A stretch of DNA of 64,000 nucleotides. It comes from Scleroderma bovista. Lineage: Eukaryota; Basidiomycota; Agaricomycetes; Boletales; Sclerodermataceae. This document shows, in pieces, positions 1 to 12,254 of the stretch. How positions within the stretch are numbered: position 1 is the first letter of the stretch; each line of letters opens with the position of its first letter. Made by a program: the position numbers and the translations under genes. The stretch spans positions 248,001-312,000 of the forward strand of contig JAYMGJ010000216.1 in NCBI GenBank assembly GCA_037178675.1, in the 5' to 3' direction. The notes below the pieces were generated by a model. That model ran no database searches. It was not told where the DNA came from and worked only from the letters and a program-made list of their open reading frames with translations.

Positions 1-1396
1 GATGGGTGCCAACGGTCCTCTCATCGATGCTGCATATGCGACTCACTATGAATATATGCGACCAGCATTTGAGTCACCTAGCCCTATCACGCATGATAAT
101 TACAATGCGCACGTCGGCGATCAAAAGTAAGTGATTATTCACTCCCTATCTGGCCTTATTGACCTCAGATGTCACTAGCTACTACTCCGCATACCTCGAA
201 TTTTTCAAATCCGAGCTTCTTAAAAAGGGACTTGCCGAATGTCTGGAAGAATATGTGTTATCGTCGGCTGCTAATTTTGGCGGCGACGGCGACCATCCTG
301 CCATGTTGTCGCGCTTCATGAATGGCGTGATCCACCCTTTCATCCACGTTGGGTATGGAGCTGAGTTTGGTCTGCTTGGCTTCAGTGCAGAAGGTATTTC
401 TGCACCTTGGTCATTCTCTCGTCGGGCTGATCAGTTACGTGGATAGGTTTGGCAATGGCCGCAGTCCATCCTTCAAGCCCCGGTCTCCTACACAGGCCTT
501 GGTTCCCGGATGTTATCTCCGAACCTGAGCAGAGGGGATGCACCCGAAATGCCCTCACGATCCTTGCGCTCATTGCATGTGATCCTCGTCTTTCTAATAT
601 CAAAGACATAGGCAGGGCGAATACCCTTAATCAAAGTCTCGAGCAATATGGGCCGATCATACGAGATTACGTAGAAATGTGGAAGTTCGATATTTCGTCA
701 GACAATGGTATCGCCGATGCCGTCGAGGAACTCTCCTGGCTGAACAGCATCATTTATGGCGTCGGAGGTCATCTTTCGAGTCAAGAGTTCAAAGCAGATT
801 TCTTCCTCATGCATCTCTTGACTTCGTCGCTCTTCCTCCCGTCCCTGCTCGCCAACATATCCAAATTCTCCTCGCGTCGGCTCTTCTTGCTCACCTACTT
901 TACTACGTCCCTTGCGTACTATCTTGGCCGCGGTCGCCCGAAGCCGAATCTCGGAGGATTCTACAACGGCACTGAACACCTCTTGCACAGAGTCCCAGGG
1001 CCAGGCACAACGCCTGCTCCTGGCGCGCTCCCGAATCCGTCGTCTGACCTAGCCCAGACGCCCAACACTTGGCTGCCTCTATTCGAGAACGTGATCACCC
1101 ACCCCAATGAACATCTGTGCAAGGCGCAGCGCGCGCTGGCTCATTATTCTTCTTTGTATGGCAAGCGCAAAAGGGGGTGGACGAAAGGTTTGTCTGCGGC
1201 TGAAGGGCGGAGGTTGACTCCTGCGCAGTTGGCCAGAGAAGAAGAAGCCGAGAATGACATTGGTCTGGCGGAATTGGATGGCACACTCTTCCTCCGAGTT
1301 GCGATGCTGACGCAGAACAGACTGGGGTGGATGCATGAGGGAGAGCCCGAGCGTCCCTGGGATTTCGATGGGTTCTTTGCACCAGATGATGTGTGA
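1..1396 (+). CDS. Questin-oxidase-like protein, 5' end cut by window edge
   Basis: The reading frame is already open at the left edge (MGANGPLIDAAYATHYEY from base 2), so the start lies outside the window. Three exons fit: to 126, 179-393 and 447-1396, with introns GTAAGT..CACTAG and GTATTT..GATAG. The product matches the paralog on the minus strand at 12554-14462 nearly throughout (for example YYSAYLEFFKSEL and VEMWKFD), and the paralog supplies the missing HHLLCIWAMGA segment. HHLL..(Y/W)ALGA followed by a long helical body is the layout of the questin oxidase-like (DUF4243) family, whose characterised fungal members are Baeyer-Villiger-type or ring-cleaving oxidases of aromatic polyketides. 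The true substrate is unknown. It ends at DFDGFFAPDDV, about 55 residues shorter than its paralog. Family assignment is from motif recognition; activity is inferred. Confidence 0.8.
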
Positions 1397-1715
1397 GCAA
1401 ATCGTGTACAGGTTTGTGAAAAGAGTGTGGTATTGGGCTGCATGGTTGAGTTTTGGCTCCTTCGAGCGTTGTACGTTACATTGGATGTGGCTCTTGAGAT
1501 CGTATTGACTGGAATTGATTCATTCAGTTTGCAATTACTGGTACAAAGACAGGCTCACTGCGTGCCATTTATGTAAGTATAAATCGGACCTCATGTAAAT
1601 CAATCTCCTTTCTGTGGAGTAGTAATGTATAGTATGGGTTCTGTCAGCAAGCTCGTGAGTTGCCATAGCTTTTCGTAAGGGAATAAAATCGCTTGTTCTG
1701 CGTCATGCGCAGTGA

Positions 1716-4122
1716 CTAGTGACCAACGACACCAGTTAGTGCCTCCTTCACCTCCGTCATACTGGGTCGCAAGGATGGTATGCCATCCCAGCACCAGTTC
1801 AAGATGTCCCAGAACATCCCTTTCTGTAAATCTGTAAATGGTATCTTGCACGCTGTGAAGGCGCCCCTGGAGGGTTTTACGCCACGCATAATATCTATCG
1901 TCACAGCACGGTCGTCCCGACGGTGGGCGTATGGCAGCTGGCCAGTAGCCACCTGAACAATGATCTAATTAAGAAAGCGACGAAAGCGACGAAAGCGCGG
2001 CCAGTAAATCCTCCAGCTACATACCTCGAGACAGACACATGCGAATGAGTAGACGTCACTTGCGGTTGTGATTGGTGGAGGCATACCATCGTCCTCAACG
2101 ATCGTGAGGATAAGCTCGGGCGCCATCCAGCGCGTCGAGCCCGCTAGGACAGATGTTCCTAGCTTTGCTGCCCATAAACGGGACTCGGTGAGAGAATACT
2201 CCTCCAGAACGCTCGACAACCCGAAATCGGTTATGAGCGCATGGCCAACGTCGCTGATAAGGATGTTTGTCTAAAATAAGAGTGCCAAAAACGTGAATAG
2301 GGAAAGTAAAGAGCGATGAGATACCTACCCCTCTCAGATCACCATGGACGACGACAGGCTTCATATTGTGTAGGTAGCTCACACCCGAAGCAACTTGCAT
2401 CATCTAACTTCTACATTAGATCCATATGTATGTATTCCTATCGGAAATGGGCATACCAGTGCCATTCTATCCGGTTCTGCACCATGTCTCTCGAGGTACT
2501 GCATGATAGTTCCGTTGTTACACCATGGCGACACCATAGCGATCGAGTTCGCCGACTGGATGACACCGTAGAGAGGTGCAATGTTTGGATGCTGCAACCG
2601 ATGCCAAGCGATGACTTCCGTTTTCAGGCGCTATGGTTTTCATTTTTTAGGCTCTCCGAAGTTTACTTAGCAGAAGAATAAATGTACCCTTAAGAGCTTC
2701 TCCCGCACACCTTCGGCGATATTGTGGTATTGGCGGAGGAACTTGAGGGCAACCTGCGAGGAAGTACAAAAATGGTTAGCGTGGCGCACACGCCTTCCGT
2801 CCCAGTCATACGCACCACTTTGGATTGGCCCATCGAGTTAGTCCAGACACCTTTCCACACATCTGAAAAGCCGCCATGGTAGACGGGATCATGACCGACT
2901 TTGGTTACCTCGTCGGACAAGTCGACTAGGAGTACGCTGCCCTTGAGCAATAATGTCTTAGTGACCTTTTCGAGTGTCGATTTCTGTCTTGCGCGTTGCT
3001 TTAGACGGGAGTAGTTAAGATGTTCTGGTATCCATCGGCATTCGTCATAGCTGGATATAGCTTGTACAACAGAGGTAAGAGAGGAAAAATACAAATAGGT
3101 TGGGTTGCGCTGGAGAAGCGAAGCGTTGCGCAGATGCACATCAGACACAGATTCGAGGCCGACATCGATCCAGGTTGTTCCTTTGTCGCTGTGGACTGTA
3201 GAAGGGGTGGTGCCACATGCGAAGGTATCTTGGGTCCCGAGGATATATAAAGCTACCGTTGGCATCACTGGAAACAGCAGATGGGCGGACGAGCTAGGAG
3301 GCATATGAGTGGCTGGTAACCACCCGAGCGAAGAAATGAAACCGACGCGTCAAAGCCAAAATCTTCATCTAGCGAGGCAAAGCAGGTATCAGGGAGGACA
3401 TATTGGCATCCCTCTGCAGCGACCCCAAGGCATATTTCCGCTTGACAAAACTTCCAACAATCCAGATCTTTGAAGTGATGTTCATTTCGTATGTTTAGCG
3501 ATTCGTGGTGGAGAAAGGCGTGATAACCACCCAGAATAGTACGTCTACGAACGCAATTCAGGGCATCACATGCATTCACACCTGGATGGTGCTCCCGAAC
3601 GGCGCGCCGTGTCAGCGCGTCGACTGTCGATTTATATTGCTCACTGTTACGATACCTCAGGAAAACAAAGTACCGCAGCAATTGATCCCGAGAACGCCTC
3701 GAGATGGCAACCTCTTGCCTAGCGAGCGATCGAGCGCTAGGCGATGAACGGAGTTTACACACGAGATCTGCGAGGATTCGCTCGACCTCGACCTCCAGGC
3801 GTGTGAACGCCTTCTCTGCCGTGCGCACGGCGGCACGACAGCCCTCGTCCAACGCGTCCATAAGGAAATCCTGAAACACGGTGTCTGTCTGTTCGGGCAT
3901 GCGTCGTGTCTCTGACAGGATATTGTTGAACACATCATAGATGTGCACTCGGTGGTCATCGAGGGTGTGTTTGGAAGGGTCTGGGTCACTGGGACGAAGG
4001 AAATCTTTTTAGATCATTTATTCTACACTGAGGCATTAATTGAACGCCCTACGCATCCGAGAGCCAGAATCTCCAAAAGAACTGAGGGGTATATGGGCAT
4101 ACATCAGGTGGTGCTTTGTGCT
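1716..4122 (-). CDS. TKL-like protein kinase with N-terminal fungal domain
   Basis: The C-terminal half is a complete kinase domain spread over several exons. It has a glycine loop HGGFSDVWKG, VALK lysine (2754-2690), ELQHPNI-like helix C at about 2597, catalytic loop HGDLRGTNIL split by an intron near 2330/2275, DFG (ITDFGLSS), and APE (STRWMAPEL), ending SLRPSMTEV. HGD in place of HRD and SxRWMAPE are typical of the expanded basidiomycete TKL-like kinases. The N-terminal 250 residues (VHIYDVFNNIL, then VLPDTCFASLDEDFGFDA) resemble a fungal DUF4238-like region; this is a weaker call. An apparent frame break near 3300 is resolved by a 52-nt intron (GTCGGTTTC..CCTCCTAG). The 5' end is unresolved: exon 4040-4122 can be spliced in two frames to the HIYDV exon, and more exons may lie upstream. 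Stop at 1716. Confidence 0.75.
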
Positions 4123-4695
4123 GTTCCAACGTAAGATAAAACATTTAAGCATCGAGCGAAGACTGAACATACCATTGAAGTCGAACCCTAACTAGTGTAT
4201 CGATGCTCGGTGCGGCGATGGATTGCGCCAGTGGAAAAGGAAAAGAGTGCCTCCACAGAAGGCAGATCAGAGAAGCCGGATAAAGTGGGAGGAACTATGA
4301 CGCAAGGCTCAGTGGAGCACAACCGCCCCTGCCACCCCTGCTTCCATTCGCAGGTCCTTTATAGGTTCTGTCCTATGGTCAATCCAATCCATGGTCTTCT
4401 AAAGAGAGTGGAAGGTAAGGCCGACGAGTCAGCCATCGCTGTTCCATGCAGGGCCGCCACAGGCCATGGTCATCCGTCCAGAGTAGCCTTATCAAGTGGA
4501 CTTCATAATACGGCGCAAGAAATAAACAAATGCTAATACAAGCGACCGTACGGGGTATCTCAAGACATAAGTTATCGATGAGGACTAAAAGTTACTAGCA
4601 TGCACAGGTCTGCTAAAGGAGAGGACTGCCCATGAAATGGGTCGAAGGAGGGGATTGAAAAAAAACTACAAACTAGTGTCCAAGTCTGTAAGGAG
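4123..4695. other. Intergenic, no recognised gene
   Basis: This lies between the 5' side of the kinase and the 3' end of the Tvp38 gene. Short open frames are present but show no family motif or splice-supported continuation. Unrecognised 5' exons of the kinase may lie here. Confidence 0.5.
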
Positions 4696-6516
4696 TCACC
4701 CTTCATAGGGTGGAGGGGACTTGAGTTGGGGCAAATCAGATGGCGGGACTCCGGCAGTACCGCCGAAGCTATGTTGCCGTGAGCCGAAGGCGTACCCAGC
4801 CTTTGACTTCCCCCTTGAGGGCCCCGACGGTGAGGTACTGGGCGGGAAAGGCGTCTCTGGGCTTTCATCCGACTCAAATGGATTCTTTAGAGGGCCGACA
4901 GGATCAGTTTCAAGTAGGGGCTGCAGTGGGAAGCTTTGCGGTTCCGCGGCGGTGGCTTGGAGATCCCATCCCACACTATCACTGCTCTCCTGGCGCTTTG
5001 CCGCCCCTCCTGTGGGGGTCGCACTTCCCACACGGGGCGTCAGGCTAACATCAAATGTTTCGTTGACGCGGCGAGGTTGAGGAGCGTACAGGCGGGGATC
5101 AGAGGTATATCCCTCGGCACGCCCTCGTTTGTCCCACTTCTGGTATGGGGGGTCATACGGGGTGTCCGATGCAGCAAGAGCAGTATCAGACGCTGCGGGG
5201 TTGAATATAGCATCGTCGGTCGTCTCTGCAGCACGAACGTTTCCATAAGGGCTGCTGCCCCCGTTTAACTTGCCCTGGCTGTGGCGGGAAACATGAATAA
5301 GACGAGAATGAATGCGTGCAGAACACATACCGCGCCTTCCGACGAGCATAGATGACGTCGGGTTTCACCCTGTTCACTCCCTTGTGAATATACCACATCG
5401 CTGCTATGGTTACTATGGCGGTGACACCTCCCACAACATAACTTAGGATCTTGTCTCGAGTATTTTCCGTCCCTGTGATTCCCGGCAGGCATAAGCGGCA
5501 AAATACGAATGAGGTGGGATTGGAAATTACCATTAGCATTTTCCTCCAAGAGGGTTCCTATGTAAACTGTTATGAATTGCTTCGGCATGGAAAGAATGGC
5601 AGCTGCAATGAAGATGAATATGTTCATGCCGCAGACAGCGAAGATGGCAGTCGTAACTGATTGAAGTGGTTAGAGTACCGAGAGAAAGAGGACCGATTCC
5701 AGCAGCTACTCACAATGACCGGGAACAGCACTATATCTTACAATCAACGCAATCTTGAACCCACCGTCCCGGATCAACTTGGAAAGACACGCATATTGGA
5801 TATTCTTTTGCTCTTGTTTGGCGGCGTACGACTGGAAAAAGTATTTGGCTGCACTACAAGTGGTCAATTCGGTGCGCGATAAGATATGGAGTCGTGCTCA
5901 CTAAAAGTTTCCGACTTCGCCGAGCAATGTACCTGCTGCAGTGATTCCGAAGCCAGCCCAGACACCCCAAACAAGGCCGACTACGATTGCTAGTATTTCG
6001 TGCCCGAATAGCTGTATTGATGGGTCAAACGCCACTCATGTAAGACCAGCGATGAGTGACAAACCGGAGGGAAGGAAATAATGAAGAAGATGGCAATAGG
6101 GATTAACCAGCCAAACGGCAAGCTATGAAAGGAGAGGTGAGACGAGTCACCCGAGTGGAGATAATCCCTATGCCTACTTGTGCATCCATGTAACTGCGGG
6201 TTGTATTGCGTGTACGATCTGCTTGTCGTAAAGCCATACCAGAATGCCAATTCCGATGGCGAGGATTGCGACCAAATAATACACTGTATGACATAAAAAG
6301 AGGATCAAGAGATATCCCAAATGACGCACTCAAGTATCGTTTTGACAAAAGTTTTTCTTTTTTAAAACTTCCTCGGATATCGAACATGGATTTCTGATTG
6401 AGTGCCGCTATCTCACTGGGAGAGGGACTGGGAGTCCTGGAGGGCCCCCTTGCATCTGGACTGTACCGTGCAGCGTTGGAATAGGGTTGGTATGGGTCGT
6501 GTCCGTAGGGCGACAT
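4696..6516 (-). CDS. Tvp38/TMEM64-family membrane protein
   Basis: A polytopic membrane protein of the SNARE-associated Golgi (DedA/VTT, PF09335) type, related to yeast Tvp38. Order from the N-terminus: a soluble Pro/Ser-rich start MSPYGHDPYQPYSNAARYS, a first membrane helix (YYLVAILAIGIGILVWLY), GWLIPIAIFFIISFPP, the segment before the family loop GITAAGTLLGE (about 5900-5950), RDGGFKIALIVRYSAVPGH, then IFIFIAAAILSMPKQFITVY. One more helix precedes a 200-residue Pro/Ser-rich cytosolic tail ending PPPYEG. At least six introns. The FPPLFGHE-type and RYSAxPGH motifs are family hallmarks. Expected location is Golgi or ER; fungal members are implicated in vesicle traffic and lipid scrambling. It is divergent from the gene starting at 6789. 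Confidence 0.85.
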
Positions 6517-6788
6517 GTCGAGTGGGTGGATGGAGAGGAAAGAACAAGGTTAAGAGATCGTAGGAACAATAGAGACGGACAAGCAGTGACCGGAAACCTG
6601 TCGCCGTCGACAAGTCCAGATTGGGATTCCTTGGACAAGGCAAATACAGTGCAGCGCACAGCTACAAGGGAACCTGGAATGGAGAGGCAAAGAATTACAG
6701 TGCTCGTCACTTGTCAAGCTTTTCGGTGTACTCTCCCCTTCGTGTCGACTTGGGAAGCTGAGATGCACTCCAAACCATTACATAAGAT
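6517..6788. promoter_or_regulatory. Divergent intergenic region (Tvp38 / dsRBD-like gene)
   Basis: These 272 bp separate two start codons pointing outward (6516 minus, 6789 plus), so both promoters must lie here or overlap the genes. No clear TATA box was identified. Confidence 0.4.
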
Positions 6789-9656
6789 ATGGCCCAACCG
6801 TCTACTACCACGACTGAGGAGTTCGACGATGGCTGGGGGATCACACGAGCAATGTACGATGTCGTCTCTCAAAACATGGCCAGGATCGGGGCCATCTCAG
6901 TGCAGCAATATCTCTACGGTGACTCGATACCTGGCCCGAACACAAATGCCCCTTCTCCACTTGTACCCGTACCATCGTCAGTGGCCCCCGCATCGACAAC
7001 CAGACCTGCAGAATCCACCCATCTGAACGCCATCGCGCGCCTAAATCAGGCATGTCAACGCGTTTTCGGAAACACAGATGTGCTCAGGTATGAGTTCATC
7101 GAAGAGAACGGTCAGAAAAGTGCGCAGTGTGACACCATGTTCGTTCTACGCTCATAGTCATCAGGCAAGCAGTGTATATTGACCATCACCCGTCCCGATG
7201 GAACGAAACGCTCCTATGCGACACATCCGACATTCGCTAAGAAGGCCGAAGCCAAGACAGAGGCGTCCAGGATCGCAATCGATATGGATGCTCTGAATTT
7301 TATCACGTTTGGAGAAACATCGTCCTCATCCACTCCCAGCAGCGGGCCATCTAATGACGTCGGGCTATCAGCACCTAGACAAGGAGACGATGGGTCTTCT
7401 AGTGTTGGTATTATCGAGAAATGTTGCATCCAGTGGCGACCTGCAAGTATCACCCCTCACTGGGTAGCTTTCACAGATTCAAAACTGACGAGCAGTTCGT
7501 GCTACTCTACTTTTTGTTGCCTTGGATCAATTGACCTGCGACAGAGTATGGCTTTGCTCTCCAAATCCAGCTTTCTCCACATGTCGAACGCGTGTACATG
7601 TCACAGCCAATATGTGACACCCATGATGAAGCCAAGGAGGCTTGTGCCAAGACTGCGATAGCCGAAGGTGTGTTGAACTTCATCAAACACGGTAACGGTC
7701 AAGTTCGTCCACCATCGCCAAAACCATTTCCCACTTCACCCACGAACGAGCGGGACGGACAATCATCCAGCAGTACCGCACCTCTGGCACTGCAAACGTT
7801 TTTCGATTCCCTTCCGAGACCTTTCCCTGAGAAATTTGATAGCAATGATGCGCACAAGATAAACGGTCCTGGCTGGCTACATTCCTTGATCCAGAGCGCA
7901 AGAGGTGGGAAACTCGGCATGTCATATTTCTTCACCTCGGGTGCCACCCCTGGCCGTCAGTATCTTTAATCAGTTCATTTTTTTCGTATGCTTATCATGT
8001 ACCCCTTCAGTGCACGGATGCCTCCTCAGAATTGACCAGCCAGAGGACTACAAGGCTTATCTTGTCGAAGCCCAGTTTGCCAAGCGGGCAGATGCGAAAG
8101 CTGCGGTCACCCTCCAGGCAATGTCCCGCGGAGTGGGTGATTATATTCGGTCTATTGCTGCATCCGTGGAGTCAAAGGTGACGCCGCAAATGCGCTCCTT
8201 CTCTTCCAACTACGTATTCCCGACCCTGCAATCAGAACTGAATAAGATCGACCCTGCCTTGCACCCCCAGGTTGAATATGGCAAGCAGAAGGATGGTGAG
8301 TAAATTATGCTCTGTTCTTCATCCCCGTAATTACCATGTTCCTTCTTGGGGGCGTAAGCTTTTGGAGCCACTTTGATTGTTGCGCTTCCCACTACGTCGG
8401 CTTTGCCGGAAATGCGCAAGTACGAGGTACCGTGCGAGTATCGAAACAAAGCTGATGCAAGGGCGGCGGTGATCGCTCAGGCAGCGGAGCAGGGCGTGGT
8501 CGAATTTGTTCGTTTTCGAGGACGCCCTCCTCCGGCTGGCTACAGCAGTCCATTTATATTGCGATATTATGACCCTGACGCATCGAGAAAACGACCACAG
8601 CCAGATAACCATGAGGAATCACCGCCGCAAAAGAAACAGAAGAAAGACCTACCTCGAGAACATGATGCGGTCGGTGAGGAGTGTTCGGGTGGCGGGCACC
8701 CACAGGATGTGTCGGAACGTTGGCAGTTAAACACCCTACCAGGGTATCCGAGTCTTAGCTTAGGGTACGGCTATCCACAGCAGCCCGTCGCCCATGGCGG
8801 GCACCCCGCCCCTCCGTATGGGACTTCACTGTTCTTGGGCCCCTCCCCTCTACATTTCGATTCTCGTCCCCGTGTTCACAGCAACATGGCCGGACCGGTT
8901 AGCTTCAGTGCCTCCGACCATTTCAAACTTCCAGGGATGCACTCCACTCTATCACTCCCCCATCCCCCCATCCTACGTGAGCCATCCAACGTGCCCATAC
9001 CTATACTCGTCGACACCGAAACGCTATCATCCCCTTCCAAGCGTCGCAGGGACAGTGATCTGGAACCGGGAGAGGTATCGTCTTCTAGTTCTAGCCAGGG
9101 TTCTCACAGTGCTTTACAGTCGAAGAAGCCAGGTTAGTGAGACATTGATGTATGAACATGTCTCACTCAGGGATACCTGTTTAGCTCGTGAAGTTGGAAG
9201 TGTTGAGAGTGTGAAGACGGCTGATCCACGAAAAGCGCAACTCAATAAGCTTGCCAAGGATGCACTGTCCCAGCCAGAGGGGCGTGCTGGTGATGGTAGT
9301 GTCCACACGAGCCTGAAACCCGCCAAGAGCATACCAGCGCCTCCAGAGGAAAGAATTGGGAAGACTATGAACGGGGCGGCCAAGTCACACGTGAAAGCGC
9401 TGATGGGTTTGTTGCTGCTGCAAGTCTCCCATGATGTGCTGATTTTTGCTTAGAATACTGTGTCAAGAATGGACTCAGTCCACCATCAATAGGGGAAGAG
9501 CGGAGCGAGACAAACATGTTCAAAGCATGGATTGTCATTGGGAAAGAGCGGTTTGAGTTGCCGAGGATGTACCGGACGGCCGAGGAGGGGAAACAGCGCG
9601 TTGCAAAGCAAGTGTTGGCGCGGCTGCGATCTCAGAGGAAGGCGGAAGGCGGTTGA
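6789..9656 (+). CDS. Protein with repeated dsRBD-like modules
   Basis: Seven exons can be joined with consistent phases. Introns begin near 7119 (GTGCGC), 7447 (GTATCA), 7958 (GTCAGT), 8296 (GTGAGT), 9132 (GTTAGT) and 9405 (GTTTGT). The product carries about five diverged copies of one module: a beta-rich stretch, then ADAKAAV..A...GV..(F/Y)I. Copies are seen near 7180-7305 (KKAEAKTEASRIAIDMDALNFI), 7550-7690 (DEAKEACAKTAIAEGVLNFI), 8010-8150 (KRADAKAAVTLQAMSRGVGDYI), 8365-8515 (NKADARAAVIAQAAEQGVVEFV) and the C-terminus (TAEEGKQRVAKQVLARLRSQ). The last resembles a double-stranded RNA-binding fold (F.AWIVIG..R...P..Y.T.EEGK..VA). Pro/Ser-rich linkers and an NLS-like KRPQ..KKQKK stretch lie between. 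RNA binding and function are inferred; no orthologue is recognised. Confidence 0.7.
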
Positions 9657-9806
9657 GGTCAAGAGAAGTGGATATTTGCAGACTGGATTCATTGTGATCC
9701 TCAGGAAGAAACACAAGCACAGTCTAGGTACATATGTATGAATTGTTCAGCGCTCATCACTTGTACGATCATCATCCGCACAGGGTAGAATTTCCTTTCT
9801 TCTAGT

Positions 9807-10902
9807 ATGACCTCCTGTATCAAGGAGACGTATGACACCCAAGGTTATGTGATCGTGCCAGGTCTCATACCCCCTGAGCTCTACACAGCTCTCAAGGAAG
9901 GATGCGAACGTGTTGTATCCAAGACACGCTCGGGAGGATGGCCTTATCGACGGACGGTCGGGCGACAGTTTCCGCCGTACGATAATGAGCACCAAGACTC
10001 TTGGGGAGTGCAACATATCATGCATCCCGACCTTGGCGAACGGATATTTGCAGAGTGGTACACTTGTGCAGAGTTAACTGGCGCCGTCAGGGAATTGCTG
10101 GGGTGCAGAGAGGATGACCTGCAGATGGGTAAGTGTATCGATATCTAAGCCCTCTTCAAGCTGCCCCAGTGCAATGGATAACATGAACTTGGCGTTTAGA
10201 GTTGCTCAACATGCTGATCAATCCGCTGGACAATGATTTCGCTCTTCGATGGCATCGAGACGATGTGAGAGAGGATGCGACGACGGAAGAAGAAGTGGAC
10301 GCCCTCGCTGCCTGGACACATGGGGTGTGTATATCTCCTCGAGTCGTTTGCATCTGAGTTGACTTGATCTCGCACAGGTGCAATGGAATACGTGAGGAGT
10401 ATCATATTCCTGAAAATGCCACGAACTGATGTTGCGAAGAGCATTGTATGAAGACTCCTGTCTATACATTGTCCCGGGATCACACAAACTTCCGAGGACA
10501 GACGAGCAGCGGGCACTCTCGATGACGCGGGATCCACCTGAGAACCCGCTGGACATGCCTGGTGCCATCCAAGTCACTCTCCAGCGTGAGTAGACTGACA
10601 TTTTACTCTCCATCGGAAGCTGGATTGCGCGCGCTGCAGCGGATGGGACGTTGTTTTATAATTCCAACATACTGCACTGTGCAAGGTACGATTCGAGGAG
10701 GCAGCGTTGTACATTACATGGATGCATGGGCGATATCCGGGGTGGTTCGGTGCGTGCAAGGAATGTGCTCCAGCATGGTCTGGAGTGGATGAAAGACGAG
10801 CGGTTTGTCGGTCAGCTCAACGGGAGGGGACAGGGGATGTTGCGTCGGATGCAAGAGTGCCTGTCACCCTCGAGTGTGACAGGGTGTTACTCTTTACTGT
10901 GA
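9807..10902 (+). CDS. Phytanoyl-CoA dioxygenase (PhyH) family protein
   Basis: An Fe(II)/2-oxoglutarate-dependent dioxygenase of the PhyH family. It begins TYDTQGYVIVPGLIPPELY, the usual N-terminal helix-strand. The iron-binding HxD is in ALRWHRDDV (exon at 10200), and the distal histidine is in NSNILHCARYD with the following strand TLHGC. Five introns fit in phase, starting near 10130, 10331, 10394, 10587 and earlier in the DNA around the HxD exon. VPGSHKLPRTDEQR is the typical loop before the second half of the barrel. No signal peptide. The substrate cannot be told from sequence. The stop codon at 10900-10902 is only 32 bp before the AUR1 start codon. Confidence 0.85.
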
Positions 10903-10934
10903 CAATGTGACTGTGACGCTCTTCCTCTCCCCCA

Positions 10935-12254
10935 ATGGCACGAGTGAGCCTGTCCGGGCCAGTACGGACGTTTCTGTCTGCGTTCACCGCTGCCGTTGGT
11001 CGCCTCGACAAGTCTTTTTCACCAGCGGACACCCTCGCGCGCCTCCGAACCCACACCTTTGTCCTCTCCGATGCGATTTACATTTTCCATTTCTTCCTCG
11101 CCATCTTCTGGCTCACGATAATGCAAGTGCCATCGTTTCCGAGCAAACTGCTGATACCCGTCTTATTCGCAATCGCACTCCTTGTCCCATTCACTTCTCA
11201 GTTCATTTTTCCCGCTATCCCTGTTTTTGCATGGCTGCTTGCATTCTACACCAACCGTTTCATCCCTACTGACTACCGTCCATCCGTGCATGTCGTACTT
11301 CTCCCAACTCTCGAAACAGTCCTCTATGGAGCGAATGTCTCCGACATCTTAACACGCTTCACCCATCCCATCCTCGACCTCCTCGCGTGGGTTCCCTACG
11401 GTGTCGGACACTATATTCTCCCTGTCGTTGTAGCCCTCTTCCTCTGGCTATTCCGTCCACCTCTTGCTCTCAAGACATGGGCTAAGACGCTCGGATACAT
11501 GAACCTCACAGCTGTGCTTATCCAGATCCTTATCCCATGCGCTGCGCCGTGGTACGAGCTTATCTACGGACTCACACCAGCCACATACGGTATTTCCGGT
11601 TCACCGGGCGGTCTAGCGCGTATCGACGCGCTCTTTGGTGGAGACAGCTACCAGCGTATGTTCGGAAACTCCCCACTCGTTTTTGGTGCATTTCCCAGCT
11701 TGCATGCTGCGTGGGCAACACTTGCTGCGCTTTTTGTGTCACACTTTTGGGAGGGTGTGGGACGTGTGGCGTGGGTGTACGTCGGAGTCCTCTACTGGAG
11801 CACAATGTACCTAACCCACCATTACCTCATCGACGTCGTCGGCGGTGCATGTATGGCTACTGCGTTTTTCTACTCGTTCATGCCGGACGAGCTTCTTGGG
11901 CCACGCAGGTTGTCAACCAACGAATATGCAGGAGCGGGATCGAAGTACGAGCGATATGACCTCGAAAGCAGGCGTTCGGGGGGATTGATGGGTGTGGATG
12001 AGTTTACTAGCGACACTGGCGAGTCGCTAGATCTGTCCGACGAGGGCGAAGAAAGCATTACATACCGCTCACCGGGCACAGGACGCTCGTCTACGCAGTC
12101 GTCGCAATTGCCATCGAAGAAACCCTCGGTCCACAATGGGCGCGCACATCGGCATACAGCGAGTATTGCAAGCCTGATACACGCAGATGAGCGATCAGAA
12201 GGATGGAGTCCGATTGGTAATAAAGGCTTTGTGTTTCCTCCAGTTTCCCGATGA
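10935..12254 (+). CDS. AUR1: Inositol phosphorylceramide synthase (Aur1)
   Basis: A single-exon frame of 439 residues; yeast Aur1 has about 400. It has several membrane helices (IFHFFLAIFWLTIM, LLIPVLFAIALLVPF, ILPVVVALFLWLF) and the PAP2-type catalytic motifs FGAFPSLHAAW and THHYLIDVVGGA, which carry the histidines and aspartate of the active site. The preceding GLARIDALFGGDSYQ segment is characteristic of Aur1. The enzyme transfers phosphoinositol from phosphatidylinositol to ceramide in the Golgi and is the target of aureobasidin A. The C-terminal 120 residues are a soluble Ser-rich tail. The start chosen is the first ATG after the upstream PhyH stop. With 32 bp of spacing the promoter must overlap the upstream gene, or the two share a transcript. 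Confidence 0.95.
   Translation: MARVSLSGPVRTFLSAFTAAVGRLDKSFSPADTLARLRTHTFVLSDAIYIFHFFLAIFWLTIMQVPSFPSKLLIPVLFAIALLVPFTSQFIFPAIPVFAWLLAFYTNRFIPTDYRPSVHVVLLPTLETVLYGANVSDILTRFTHPILDLLAWVPYGVGHYILPVVVALFLWLFRPPLALKTWAKTLGYMNLTAVLIQILIPCAAPWYELIYGLTPATYGISGSPGGLARIDALFGGDSYQRMFGNSPLVFGAFPSLHAAWATLAALFVSHFWEGVGRVAWVYVGVLYWSTMYLTHHYLIDVVGGACMATAFFYSFMPDELLGPRRLSTNEYAGAGSKYERYDLESRRSGGLMGVDEFTSDTGESLDLSDEGEESITYRSPGTGRSSTQSSQLPSKKPSVHNGRAHRHTASIASLIHADERSEGWSPIGNKGFVFPPVSR

Noticed and set aside
3260..3360. Apparent frameshift in the kinase N-terminal domain
   Set aside because: A 52-nt intron with acceptor CCTCCTAG restores the frame, so a pseudogene call is not needed.
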